Shown here: piece after piece, positions 35,763 through 44,404 of the stretch
Layout of the letters: the number at the start of each line of letters is the position of its first letter
Numbering within the stretch: the first letter of the stretch is position 1
NCBI RefSeq assembly: GCF_000272475.1
Contig: NZ_AKFJ01000083.1
Span: 62,001 to 126,000, forward strand
From: Novosphingobium sp. Rr 2-17
GTDB taxonomy: Bacteria; Pseudomonadota; Alphaproteobacteria; Sphingomonadales; Sphingomonadaceae
Direction: 5' to 3'
DNA length: 64,000 nt
Position numbers and translations under genes: made by a program
Notes under the pieces: model-generated
What the model was told of the DNA's origin: nothing
What the model saw: the letters and a program-made list of their open reading frames with translations, nothing else
The model's database searches: none

Positions 35763-36296
35763 TCAGCCGATTTTGACGGCGGTGTCGGACGTGAACTCGT
35801 ACGGCGGAACCTCTAGGTTCTTAGGCGCGGGGCCTTTGCGGATACGAGCAGCGGTATCGTAGGACGATCCGTGGCACGGGCAGAAATAGCCGCCGAACTC
35901 GCCCTTGGCCTCGCCCTCGCCGGCGCCGAGCGGCACACAGCCCAGGTGGGTGCACACGCCCATGGTGATGAGCCAGTTCTGCTTGCCTTCCTTGGTCCGC
36001 TCTTCCAGCGTCTGCGGATCGCGCAGGGTGCTGGCATCGACCTTGTTGGCCTCGTCGATCTCGTGCTGCGTCAGGTTGCGCACGAAGACCGGCTGCTTGC
36101 GGAACTGCGATTTGATCGCCTGCCCCGGCTGGATGGCGGAAATATCAAGCTCGGTTGAAGAGGCGGCAAGAACGTCGGCAGAGGCCGACATCTGGCTGAC
36201 CAGCGGGACGACGATACCAATGCCCGCGACCCCAGCCGCGCTGACGGCGGCAATATTTATGAAATCGCGCCGGCGCACGCCCTCTGCGTCTGTCAT
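35763..36296 (-). CDS. petA: Ubiquinol-cytochrome c reductase, Rieske iron-sulfur subunit
   Basis: Carries the [2Fe-2S] cluster that takes the first electron from ubiquinol. 177 residues from the ATG at 36296. Tat-type N-terminus [20 protein letters not shown] that stays as a membrane anchor, then the cluster motifs CTHLGC and CPCHGS. First gene of petABC; the promoter should lie in the 230 bp upstream. The longer in-frame start adds a basic stretch before the twin-Arg motif and is unlikely. Confidence 0.97.
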   Translation of the reverse strand: MTDAEGVRRRDFINIAAVSAAGVAGIGIVVPLVSQMSASADVLAASSTELDISAIQPGQAIKSQFRKQPVFVRNLTQHEIDEANKVDASTLRDPQTLEERTKEGKQNWLITMGVCTHLGCVPLGAGEGEAKGEFGGYFCPCHGSSYDTAARIRKGPAPKNLEVPPYEFTSDTAVKIG

Positions 36297-36529
36297 GTTT
36301 GCCCTTGCCTTATTTTCGACAACCCGCCGTCGGGGGAAGACGACAGGCCCAGGTAATCGACGACTATTAACCCGGTATCCCCCAATTTCGACCCAAAAAC
36401 CAAGCATTACTTGGTCCACGTGCCGACTTTGCCGGCCTGATATACGCGAAACCAAGCCGTGCCAACCGCCTTTTTGGCACGGATCAAGGCATTGCGGAAG
36501 CCTTGCGATTCAATCTCTCGCGTTCGAAT

Positions 36530-37312
36530 TCACCCAAGGGCGACGAGCGAAATCTGTCTTCCATAGGCCGGCTCGGCGCGATGGGTGGCCCGGCGGTAGG
36601 AATAGAAGCGGTCCTCCAGCGCGTAAGTATCCAGGCCGATCCCCTGCGCCCAGGCGATCCCGGCGGCGCGCAAGCGGGCGACGACGTAGGCTTCCAGGTC
36701 AAACTGGTGGTGACCGGCGCGGCCCGCTTCAAAGAACTCGGCGTTGGCGATGTGGTCTGCCACAAAGCGGTCGCGGAAGCCCTCGTCCACCTCGTAGCTG
36801 GCTTGGGCGATGCACGGGCCGACGGCGGCGACGATCTGGTCGCGCCGGGCGCCCAGCCGCTCCATCGCCGCGATGGTGGCATCGGTGACGCCGCCGATCG
36901 CGCCTTTCCAACCGGCATGAGCGGCGCCAACGACGCCGGCCTCGCGGTCGGCGAACAGCACCGGCGCGCAATCGGCGGTGAGGATGCCCAGCAGCACGCC
37001 GGGCCGATCGGTGACGAGCGCGTCGGCATGCGGGCGCTCGGCATCGGACCAGTCGCCCGCGACCACGCAGTCGCCCGAGTGGACCTGATAGACGGTGGTG
37101 AGCTTCGCGCCGGGTAGCACCGCGTCGGCGGCCAAGGCGCGGTTGCGTGCGATCAGCGTCGGATCGTCACCCGATCCCAGACCGACGTTCAGCCCCGCGA
37201 CATCGCCGGTACTGACCCCGCCAGTCCGGCCCAGAAAGCCATGGGGCAGGCCCGCCAGCGACGACGCGTGGTTGACCTCAACCAAGCGACTTGGACACTT
37301 GCTCACGCACAT
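36530..37312 (-). CDS. pgeF: Laccase-domain (PgeF/YfiH family) protein
   Basis: Polyphenol-oxidase/laccase-domain family member; in E. coli the homologue removes wrongly incorporated L-Ser from the peptidoglycan precursor. 260 residues with the conserved metal and active-site motifs QVHSGDCVV, GILTADCAPVLFAD and GAAHAGWKGAIGG, plus AAVGPCIAQASYEV. The ATG at 37312 makes it overlap the end of pepN by 35 bp; a later GTG or TTG start with no or little overlap is possible. It is in the same direction as pepN. Confidence 0.9.
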   Translation of the reverse strand: MCVSKCPSRLVEVNHASSLAGLPHGFLGRTGGVSTGDVAGLNVGLGSGDDPTLIARNRALAADAVLPGAKLTTVYQVHSGDCVVAGDWSDAERPHADALVTDRPGVLLGILTADCAPVLFADREAGVVGAAHAGWKGAIGGVTDATIAAMERLGARRDQIVAAVGPCIAQASYEVDEGFRDRFVADHIANAEFFEAGRAGHHQFDLEAYVVARLRAAGIAWAQGIGLDTYALEDRFYSYRRATHRAEPAYGRQISLVALG

Positions 37313-39929
37313 CGCGCGACAGCGACGGCTCGGCGGCGATCCGTTCCAGCTCGGCGCGCATCAAGGCGGCGCGGACCGGCTCGATCCGGCGCCAGCGGCC
37401 CAGCGCGGGCACGAAGCGCGCCGCCGTCTGCGGGTTGATCGGGTCGAGCCTGCGGATCAGGTCGCCGATCAAGCGATAGCCCTCGCCGCTGGCATCGTGG
37501 AACGCCACTGGGTTGACGGCCGCGGCCATGTACAGCGAGCGGGCGCGGTTGGGGTTGGTCAGCGCGAAGTCCGGATGGTTCGCCAGGCTGCGGATGTGCT
37601 CCAGCACGCGCGGGTGGAGCGAGCCGGCCTGGAGCGAGAACCACTTGTCGATGACCAGCGCGTTGCCCTCGTAACGCTGGCGGAAGTCGGCGAGCGCTTC
37701 CTCGCGCTCGGGCGCATCGAGGCTGGCGAGCACCATCACCGCGCCCTGACGGTCGGTCATGTTGTCCGCCGCGCGGTACTGGGCGATGGCGCGGCGGGCG
37801 CCTTCGGCAGGGTCGGCAGCGGCGATGAAAGTGAGGGCGCCGGTCTTGATCTTGCGCGCCCCCCGCGCGGCGGCATCGCGGCCATAAGGCACCGCCACGG
37901 CGCGGTCGTGCAGCGCGGTCAGCGCCGCCATGCATTCCGTGCCCAGCCACGCCTTGAGCGCCTCCCGCTCGTCCTGGATGCGGGCCGGATCGGCCAGCGC
38001 GAACTGCTCTGCCAGGTACGAGCCGGCGGGCAGGATCATCAGTTCGCCGCGCATCAGGTCATCGAGCGCGGGATCGGTGAGAACCGCCGAAAAGGCCTCG
38101 CCGATAGCCGCGCGCCCGGCGCGGTGCTGCGCGTCGCTCAGGCTGCCGCCGACGGCTGCCACCAAGTGCTGCACGACCAGGCTCTGCGTCGCCTCGTACC
38201 GAGCGAACGGATCGTCGTCATGCGCGGCCAGGAACACCAGATCGTCGGGATCGCGCTCGAACTGGATCGAGACCGGGGCCGAGAACCCGCGATTGATCGA
38301 GATCACCGGAGCCGAAGCAAAGCCGTCGAACACGAAGGTGTCGCTCACCTTGTCCAGCACGATCAGTTGCTCGCCATCGTGACGGCCACTGGCGCGGTCG
38401 AACAAGGCGACGCGCAGCGGGATCGGCATCGGCGCCTTGGTCGGCTGGCCCGGCGTGGGCGGCACCAATTGCGTCAGCGTCAGCCGCGCCTGGGTGCCTT
38501 CATGCACCAGCTCGACTTCGAGCTGCGGGGTGCCGGCCTGCGAGTACCACTGGCGGAACTGCGCCAGGTCCAGCCCGGTGCCCTCCTCGATCGACGTCAC
38601 GAAATCCTCGCACGTCGCCGCTTCGCCATCGTGGCGGTCGAAGTAGAGGTCGGTGCCTTTGCGGAACACGTCCGGCCCCGCCATCGTCCGCATCATGCGG
38701 ATCACCTCGGCGCCCTTGTTGTAGACGGTGGCGGTGTAGAAGTTGCTGATTTCCTGATACGAATCGGGCCGAATCGGATGCGCCAGCGGGCCGGAATCCT
38801 CAGGGAACTGGGCGCTGCGCAAGATCCGCACGTCCTCGATCCGCTTCACCGCTTCGCTGCCCATCGCCGCGCTGAACAACTGGTCGCGCAGCACCGTGAA
38901 GCCTTCCTTGAGGCTGAGCTGGAACCAGTCGCGGCACGTCACCCGGTTGCCCGACCAGTTGTGGAAGTATTCGTGGCCGATCACCCCTTCGACCGCGTCG
39001 TAATCGCCGTCGGTGGCGGTTTCCGGGTCGGCCAGGACGTAGCGGGTATTGAAGACGTTGAGGCCCTTGTTCTCCATCGCCCCCATGTTGAAATCGGACA
39101 CGGCGACGATGTTGAACAAGTCCAGATCGTACTCGCGCCCGAAGGCTTCCTCGTCCCACTTCATCGAGTTGATGAGCGAATCCATCGCGTGCTGGGTGCG
39201 GCCTTCGTCACCGGGGCGGACCCAGATGTTCAGCTCCACCTCGCGGCCACCCATGGTGGTGAAGTGCGCGTTGTTGGCGACCAGATCGCCCGCGACCAGC
39301 GCGAACAAGTAGCTCGGCTTGGGCCAGGGATCGTGCCACTCGGCCCAGTGCGTGCCGTCTTCACCCTCGCCGCTGGCGGTGCAATTGCCGTTGGCGAGCA
39401 GGATCGGGAACGCTGCCTTCGGCCCGCTCATCCGCACCGTATAGGTGGACAGCACATCGGGCCGATCGGGGAAGAAGGTGATGCGGCGAAAGCCTTCCGC
39501 CTCGCATTGGGTGCAGAGCATGCCGTTCGAGGCGTAAAGGCCCATAAGCTGGCTGTTGGCCGCCGGGTTCACGATCGTTTCGATCGCAACTTCGTGAGCC
39601 TCGCCCGTCAGCGGGACCAGCAGGTCCGGGCCATCGAGGCGCCAGTCCTCGATCGCAACGCCGTCCACCTTGACGCTGGCGGGCGCGATCTGGTCGCCAT
39701 TCAAACGCAGCGTATCGGTGCCATTGCCAGCCGGGTTGCGGCGGACCTGCAGCACCGAGGCGACGCGGGTCTCCTCCAGCCCCAGCCGGAAATCGAGCGT
39801 GATTTCGGGCACCAGCCAGGCGGGCGGCAAATAGTCCTCGCGCTTGATGACCGCCGGGGCGGGCGGCGGCGGGGCCGCATCGGCGACCTGGAGGTTCTGG
39901 GGCTCTGCGGGGGTGCTGACGATATCCAT
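37278..39929 (-). CDS. pepN: Aminopeptidase N (M1 family)
   Basis: Zinc metallopeptidase removing N-terminal residues from peptides in the cytoplasm. The 883 residues match the bacterial PepN length. Substrate motif NMGAMENKGLN and zinc site VIGHEYFHNWSGNRVTCRDWFQL followed by SLKEGFTV are intact. The N-terminus has a Pro-rich run (APPPPAPAVIKREDY) ahead of the beta-saddle domain. The ARM-like C-terminal helical domain is complete to the stop. Divergent from the epimerase-like gene at 40024. Confidence 0.97.
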   Translation of the reverse strand: MDIVSTPAEPQNLQVADAAPPPPAPAVIKREDYLPPAWLVPEITLDFRLGLEETRVASVLQVRRNPAGNGTDTLRLNGDQIAPASVKVDGVAIEDWRLDGPDLLVPLTGEAHEVAIETIVNPAANSQLMGLYASNGMLCTQCEAEGFRRITFFPDRPDVLSTYTVRMSGPKAAFPILLANGNCTASGEGEDGTHWAEWHDPWPKPSYLFALVAGDLVANNAHFTTMGGREVELNIWVRPGDEGRTQHAMDSLINSMKWDEEAFGREYDLDLFNIVAVSDFNMGAMENKGLNVFNTRYVLADPETATDGDYDAVEGVIGHEYFHNWSGNRVTCRDWFQLSLKEGFTVLRDQLFSAAMGSEAVKRIEDVRILRSAQFPEDSGPLAHPIRPDSYQEISNFYTATVYNKGAEVIRMMRTMAGPDVFRKGTDLYFDRHDGEAATCEDFVTSIEEGTGLDLAQFRQWYSQAGTPQLEVELVHEGTQARLTLTQLVPPTPGQPTKAPMPIPLRVALFDRASGRHDGEQLIVLDKVSDTFVFDGFASAPVISINRGFSAPVSIQFERDPDDLVFLAAHDDDPFARYEATQSLVVQHLVAAVGGSLSDAQHRAGRAAIGEAFSAVLTDPALDDLMRGELMILPAGSYLAEQFALADPARIQDEREALKAWLGTECMAALTALHDRAVAVPYGRDAAARGARKIKTGALTFIAAADPAEGARRAIAQYRAADNMTDRQGAVMVLASLDAPEREEALADFRQRYEGNALVIDKWFSLQAGSLHPRVLEHIRSLANHPDFALTNPNRARSLYMAAAVNPVAFHDASGEGYRLIGDLIRRLDPINPQTAARFVPALGRWRRIEPVRAALMRAELERIAAEPSLSRDVREQVSKSLG

Positions 39930-40023
39930 GACGCTTACTTAATCCCTTGCGGGCCGATTGCCACCCGTTCGCGCGCGTTCAAGGCGCTTCCGCGATCGCC
40001 GCCAAGCGGCTAACGCATCCGCC

Positions 40024-40884
40024 ATGCCCCGCTTGTTCATCTTCGGCTTTGGTTACACCGCTGGCTTCATCGCAAACGCGATTACCAAGCTGGGGTGGGA
40101 AGTGATCTCCACGGGCCGCGAAGGCACGCTTTCGTTCGACGACGAAGGCGCGGTGCGGGCCGCGCTGGCGGACGCCGACCATGTCCTGTCCAGCGTGCCG
40201 CCGGGGCGCGAGGCACGCGGCGAGCCGATCGATCCGGTGCTCGACCGCTACGGCGATGCGCTGGCCAGTATGGCGCTGGTGGACAGGCCGTTATCCTATC
40301 TGTCCTCCACCGGGGTCTACGGCGATGCCGGCGGTGCCTGGGTCGACGAAAGCGCACCCGTCGGCACGGGCCGGCGCACGACGCGGGCGCAGGCGGACGG
40401 CGAATGGCTGGCCCGAGGTGCGCGGGTCTATCGCCTGCCCGGCATCTACGGGCCGGGCCGCTCGATCCTGGAGCGCGTGCGCGAAGGCCGCGCCCATTAC
40501 ATCGACTTGCCCGACCAAGTGTTCAGCCGCGTCCACGTTGCGGACATCGCCGCCGGCGTCATCGCCGGATTGAGGGCACCGCCGGGCGCCTACAACCTCG
40601 CCGACGACTTGCCATGCAGCCAGAACCTGCTGGTGGAGGAAGCCTGCCGACTCACCGGCCTGCCGCTGCCGCCGCTACTGACGCTGGACGAGGCGGACTT
40701 ATCGCCGATGGCGCGCGGGTTCTATGCCGAGAACCGCCGCGTCGCCAACGGCAAGGCCAAGCGCATGCTGGGCTGGCGCCCGCGCTATCCCACTTATGCC
40801 GAAGGCTTGCGCGCGCTGAGCGCCACCACCAGGCCCACCGTCGCCAGCATGGCCCCGGCAACCGCCAGCGCCGACCAGCGGTAA
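40024..40884 (+). CDS. NAD-dependent epimerase/dehydratase family protein (extended SDR)
   Basis: A 286-residue Rossmann-fold protein of the extended SDR type, close to the YeeZ-like group. The N-terminal nucleotide motif is altered (LFIFGFGYTAGFIANAI, G-x-G-x-x-x-x). VLSSVPPG and YLSSTGVYGDAGG follow, and LPGIYGPGRSILERV has the usual GIYGPGRS motif. The classical catalytic YxxxK is not evident, so the activity is uncertain. The last 30 residues are encoded by DNA that is also the end of the convergent EamA gene and look low-complexity. Confidence 0.85.
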   Translation: MPRLFIFGFGYTAGFIANAITKLGWEVISTGREGTLSFDDEGAVRAALADADHVLSSVPPGREARGEPIDPVLDRYGDALASMALVDRPLSYLSSTGVYGDAGGAWVDESAPVGTGRRTTRAQADGEWLARGARVYRLPGIYGPGRSILERVREGRAHYIDLPDQVFSRVHVADIAAGVIAGLRAPPGAYNLADDLPCSQNLLVEEACRLTGLPLPPLLTLDEADLSPMARGFYAENRRVANGKAKRMLGWRPRYPTYAEGLRALSATTRPTVASMAPATASADQR

Positions 40885-41771
40885 CCTTCCAGCACCGTGG
40901 AAAACAGCATGGCGATGACGACCACCGCCACCCCGTTGTAGCCCGCGCGCCCGGCGCCCAGTTGGCGGATGAGGGTGTAGTACAGCGGGAACGTCACCAC
41001 CGAGCCGAACAGGGCGAGATAGCCGGTGCCCAGCCAGTATGTCGTGCTGGTCGGCAGGATCGGTGGGCCGGCGGTGACCCAGGCCACTGCCACGTCGCAC
41101 GCGGTGCCGTACAGCATCGCCCAGGCCAGCAGGCTGACCATCGGTAGCCGCCGACCCACCTCGTTGGCCTGAACCACGTTGGACACCGACGCGCACAGCA
41201 TCGCGATCAGCGCGAACAGGATGCCGAGCGCAACCTTGTTGCTGCCGCCGCCCCCGATGCTGCCCATGTCACCAGCGCCGATCCCCCCGCCCTGCGCCTC
41301 GTGCGCCAACAGCAACGCAATGCCGGCGATGGCAATGGCGCTTCCGCACACGAAGCGCCGAGTAATCGGCTGGCCCAGCAACAGCCGCGCCAGCACCGCG
41401 TTGGGCACCAGCAGCAGCGAGATCATCACCGCAACGATCCCGGACGTCAGGTGCATTTCGGCGCGATAGACGAAGTTGTAATTGCCGCAAAACTGGGTGG
41501 CGCCGACCAGGAAGGCCAGGCGATGGCCATCGGCGCCGATCCGCAAGCTGCGCCGCATGGCGAGCGCGACCACGAACATCGCCGGCGTCGCCAACACGAA
41601 GCGCCACGCGACCGACCAACTGGCGGGAACCTCGCCGATCTGCCCGGTGATGACCCACCAGGTCGATCCCCAGATCAGGCAGACCAGAAGGAACGGCAGC
41701 GCCACGGCTGGGCGCAGCAGCGAATCGGTTGCCTGAGGCTGGATTTGGTTTTGGGCTTGGGTTTCGCTCAT
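40794..41771 (-). CDS. EamA-family (DMT) transporter
   Basis: A 325-residue inner-membrane exporter with ten predicted helices in two EamA repeats, starting ALPFLLVCLIWGSTWWVITG and ending ALAVAGAMLATVGLVVALSA. A Gly-rich loop (GIGAGDMGSIGGGGSN) separates the halves. Homologues export amino acids or metabolites. The ATG at 41771 overlaps the threonine aldolase stop by 4 bp (ATGA), so the two are coupled; threonine or a related amino acid is a plausible but unproven substrate. Its 3' end overlaps the convergent epimerase-like gene by 91 bp. Confidence 0.9.
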   Translation of the reverse strand: MSETQAQNQIQPQATDSLLRPAVALPFLLVCLIWGSTWWVITGQIGEVPASWSVAWRFVLATPAMFVVALAMRRSLRIGADGHRLAFLVGATQFCGNYNFVYRAEMHLTSGIVAVMISLLLVPNAVLARLLLGQPITRRFVCGSAIAIAGIALLLAHEAQGGGIGAGDMGSIGGGGSNKVALGILFALIAMLCASVSNVVQANEVGRRLPMVSLLAWAMLYGTACDVAVAWVTAGPPILPTSTTYWLGTGYLALFGSVVTFPLYYTLIRQLGAGRAGYNGVAVVVIAMLFSTVLEGYRWSALAVAGAMLATVGLVVALSARKPSA

Positions 41772-42769
41772 AGTCCGGCGACGGCGCGGGCCAGCGCCGT
41801 GACGTGATCCTCGCGCGCGTCCCAGGCAGTGACGAAACGCGCGGCATCGGCGCCCCAGTCGTAGAACCTGAAACCGTGGGCGCGCAGGGCTTCGCGCTCG
41901 GCTGCGGTGCAGCACAGGAACACTTCGTTGCCCTCCACCGGGTGGAGCAGGCGGTCCGGCGCGGCCTTTGCCAGTTCGGCAGCGGCGGCATTGGCGTGGC
42001 GAGCGTTGGCCAGCCACAAGTCCCCCTCCAGCATCGCCAGGATCTGGGCGGACAGGAAGCGGCCCTTCGATTGCAGATGCCCGGCGCGCTTGCGGCGATA
42101 GCGGATCGGGGCAGCCGCCTCGGGATCGAAGAACACGATCGCCTCGGCGCTGAGGCCCCCGTTCTTGACGAAGCCGAAGCTGAGGGCATCGACGCCGGCG
42201 CAAGCCTCGCCCGGCGCGCAATCGAGGAACGCCACCGCATTGGCGAAGCGAGCGCCGTCCATATGCAGCTTGAGGCGGCGCTCTTGCGCAAAGCCGGCGA
42301 TCGCGGCCAGCTCGTCCGGCCGGTAGGTGCAGCCGTACTCGCTGGTCTGGGTGATCGAGATCGCGTGCGGCTGCACCTGATGCACGTCAGGGCGGATCGG
42401 ATCGATCACGGCGGCCAGCGTCTCGGGCGAAACCTTGGCGCTGTGCCCGTCCGCCAGGATCAGCTTGGCGCCGTGGAGGTAGAAACCGGGTGCGCCGCCT
42501 TCGTCGCCCTCGATATGCGCCTCGCGGTGGCAAACGACCGCCCCGTGCGGCGGCACGAACGCGGCCAGCGCCAAGCAGTTCGCCGCCGTGCCGGTCGCCA
42601 CCCACAGCACCGCGCACTCGCGGCCCAGCACTTGGGTGAACCGCGCGTCCAGCTCGCGGCTCAGTCCGTCGCCGTCGTAGGGCATATCGGCGGCATCGGC
42701 GGCGATCATCGCCTGCCACACCGCAGGATGGACGGCGGCGGCATTGTCGGAGTTGAACTGCATGGCCAT
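41768..42769 (-). CDS. Threonine aldolase family PLP enzyme
   Basis: Cleaves L-threonine or allo-threonine to glycine and acetaldehyde, or a similar beta-hydroxy amino acid. The 333-residue protein has the fold-type I PLP pattern: NSDNAAAVHPAVWQAM at the start, GTAANCLALAAF, the Asp in KLHMDGARFANAVAFL, and a Lys in SFGFVKNGGLSAEAIVFF as the likely Schiff-base residue. The usual S-K-G-L motif reads V-K-N-G-G-L. Coupled to the EamA transporter downstream. Confidence 0.9.
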   Translation of the reverse strand: MAMQFNSDNAAAVHPAVWQAMIAADAADMPYDGDGLSRELDARFTQVLGRECAVLWVATGTAANCLALAAFVPPHGAVVCHREAHIEGDEGGAPGFYLHGAKLILADGHSAKVSPETLAAVIDPIRPDVHQVQPHAISITQTSEYGCTYRPDELAAIAGFAQERRLKLHMDGARFANAVAFLDCAPGEACAGVDALSFGFVKNGGLSAEAIVFFDPEAAAPIRYRRKRAGHLQSKGRFLSAQILAMLEGDLWLANARHANAAAAELAKAAPDRLLHPVEGNEVFLCCTAAEREALRAHGFRFYDWGADAARFVTAWDAREDHVTALARAVAGL

Positions 42770-42821
42770 ATGCCCTGTCGAGCGGCAATCATGCCGTCAA
42801 GTATAGAGAGAGGCAGCCGTC

Positions 42822-43118
42822 ATGGTCGGCGTTACGATCACCAAGCAGGAAAGCAGCGCCAAGGGCGAATACCAGGCCCACGTCGCCGGCAGCGACCAGA
42901 TCGGTCGCCTCACCTGGACCGAACGCGGCGGCGTCCGCTATGCCGAACATACCCTGGTCCCCGAGGCGATCGGCGGGCGCGGGGTGGCGATGCGGCTGGT
43001 CGAGGCAATGGTGGCGGACGCGCGCGAGCACGATTTCAAAATCGGCCCGGTGTGCAGCTATGTCGTGGTCGCTTTCCAGCGCCATCCCGAGTGGGAAGAC
43101 GTCCGCGCCGGGTTCTGA
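42822..43118 (+). CDS. GCN5-related N-acetyltransferase-like protein (YjdJ type)
   Basis: A 98-residue small acetyltransferase-fold protein of the YjdJ type. The pattern GRLTWTERGGVRYAEHTLVPEAIGGRGVAMRLVEAMVADAR is typical: a short beta sheet, E/H-T-x-V-P, then the acetyl-CoA loop GGRGVAM. It ends with VVAFQRHPEWEDV. Members are small and often of unknown substrate. Stands alone, divergent from the threonine aldolase gene, 52 bp away. Confidence 0.88.
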   Translation: MVGVTITKQESSAKGEYQAHVAGSDQIGRLTWTERGGVRYAEHTLVPEAIGGRGVAMRLVEAMVADAREHDFKIGPVCSYVVVAFQRHPEWEDVRAGF

Positions 43119-43155
43119 CGGCTTAACCGCGCCTTATCGACACCTTAAGCGCACC

Positions 43156-44385
43156 TTATTTCCAACCCCGCGCCAGGAACTGCGTCGCCAGGCCAGCCAG
43201 GTAGGCAGCGCCGCGCGGCATGACGCTTTCGTCCACCATCATCCTGGTGGAGTGGATTCCGCAGCACTGCTGCCAGTCCACCCCTTCGTGTGCCACCCCC
43301 AGAAAGAACATCGCTCCGGGTATCTTTTCAAGGACATAGGCGAAGTCTTCGGCGCCCATGATCGGGTCCGCCAAGCGCTGAAACGCCGCCTCGCCGAAGA
43401 GATCGCCCGCCACCCGTTCGCCGAAATCCACCGCGCCGGGATCGCACAAGGTGACCGGGAATCCTTCGAGGATCTCCACCTCGGCGTTCAACCCATGCGC
43501 GCCCGCAATCCCTTGAGCAAGCACGGGAATTTCGCGTTTCAGCCGCGCGCGATTGGCCGCCGACAGCGTCCGCATGGTGCCGGTGAGCCTGGCCGTATCG
43601 GGGATAACGTTGTGCGCAGTGCCCGCCTCGATCTTGGCGATCGTCACCACCACCGGATCGAACACGCTGAACCGCCGCGCCACCATGGTCTGCAGCGCCG
43701 CCACGATCTCGCACGCGATCGGCACCGGGTCCATGGTCTGGTGCGGCATCGAGGCATGGCCGCCGCGCCCGGTCACGGTGATCTGCAACTGATCGGCAGC
43801 GGCCAGCAAAGCCCCAGCCCGCCCGCCGATCACGCCGTGCGGCGCATTGGGCATGATGTGCAAGGCAAAGGCCGCGTCGGGCAGCGAACGCCCGGTGCCG
43901 ACCCCGCCCAGCAAGCCATCGTCCAGCATGAAGCGGGCGCCGTGATAGCCTTCCTCGCCAGGCTGGAACATGAAGCGCACTTCGCCGGCAAAGCTATCTG
44001 CCTGCGCCGCCAGGATTTCCGCGGCGCCGACCAACATCGCAACGTGCGTGTCGTGCCCGCAAGCATGCATCACGCCCGGAATGGTGGAGGCGAAATCGAG
44101 GCCGGTTTCCTCGGGCATCGGCAGCGCGTCTGTATCTCCGCGCAGCAGCACGCGGCGAGATTCTTGACTGCCAGCGCGACCTCGGAGGGTGGCGACGAGG
44201 CCGGTGGTCGATGGCCCCTCCTGCCAGTCGAGTGGGAGGTGGGCCAATGCATCGCGGATCTTGTCCCGCGTCTTGGGGGTTTGGAGCCCTATCTCCGGCT
44301 CAGCATGGATCGAACGGCGAAGCGCGATGATGCGGTCGATAAGCGAGGCGGCGTGGGCTACAAGAATGGCAGACTGGGAAGACAT
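43156..44385 (-). CDS. M20 family amidohydrolase (hippurate hydrolase-like)
   Basis: Zinc-dependent peptidase or amidohydrolase, 409 residues. Metal and catalytic motifs: MHACGHDTHVAML, FMFQPGEEGYHGARFML and the C-terminal DPIMGAEDFAYVLEKIPGAMFFLG. The dimerisation domain is present between (ITVTGRGGHASMPHQTMDP). The pattern matches hippurate/N-acyl-amino acid hydrolases such as HipO and AbgB; the exact acyl amino acid is unknown. It follows 20 bp after the flippase gene on the same strand, though a functional link is unclear. Confidence 0.92.
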   Translation of the reverse strand: MSSQSAILVAHAASLIDRIIALRRSIHAEPEIGLQTPKTRDKIRDALAHLPLDWQEGPSTTGLVATLRGRAGSQESRRVLLRGDTDALPMPEETGLDFASTIPGVMHACGHDTHVAMLVGAAEILAAQADSFAGEVRFMFQPGEEGYHGARFMLDDGLLGGVGTGRSLPDAAFALHIMPNAPHGVIGGRAGALLAAADQLQITVTGRGGHASMPHQTMDPVPIACEIVAALQTMVARRFSVFDPVVVTIAKIEAGTAHNVIPDTARLTGTMRTLSAANRARLKREIPVLAQGIAGAHGLNAEVEILEGFPVTLCDPGAVDFGERVAGDLFGEAAFQRLADPIMGAEDFAYVLEKIPGAMFFLGVAHEGVDWQQCCGIHSTRMMVDESVMPRGAAYLAGLATQFLARGWK

Positions 44386-44404
44386 CGCGGCATGATAGCC
44401 GCGC

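Noticed and set aside
34442..35776. Plus-strand open frame opposite petB
   Set aside because: Highly charged translation with no fold, antisense to an intact cytochrome b.
37095..40013. Very long open frame (about 970 codons) on the plus strand opposite pepN
   Set aside because: pepN on the minus strand has every M1 peptidase motif; the opposite frame is a compositional shadow rich in Arg, His and Ala.
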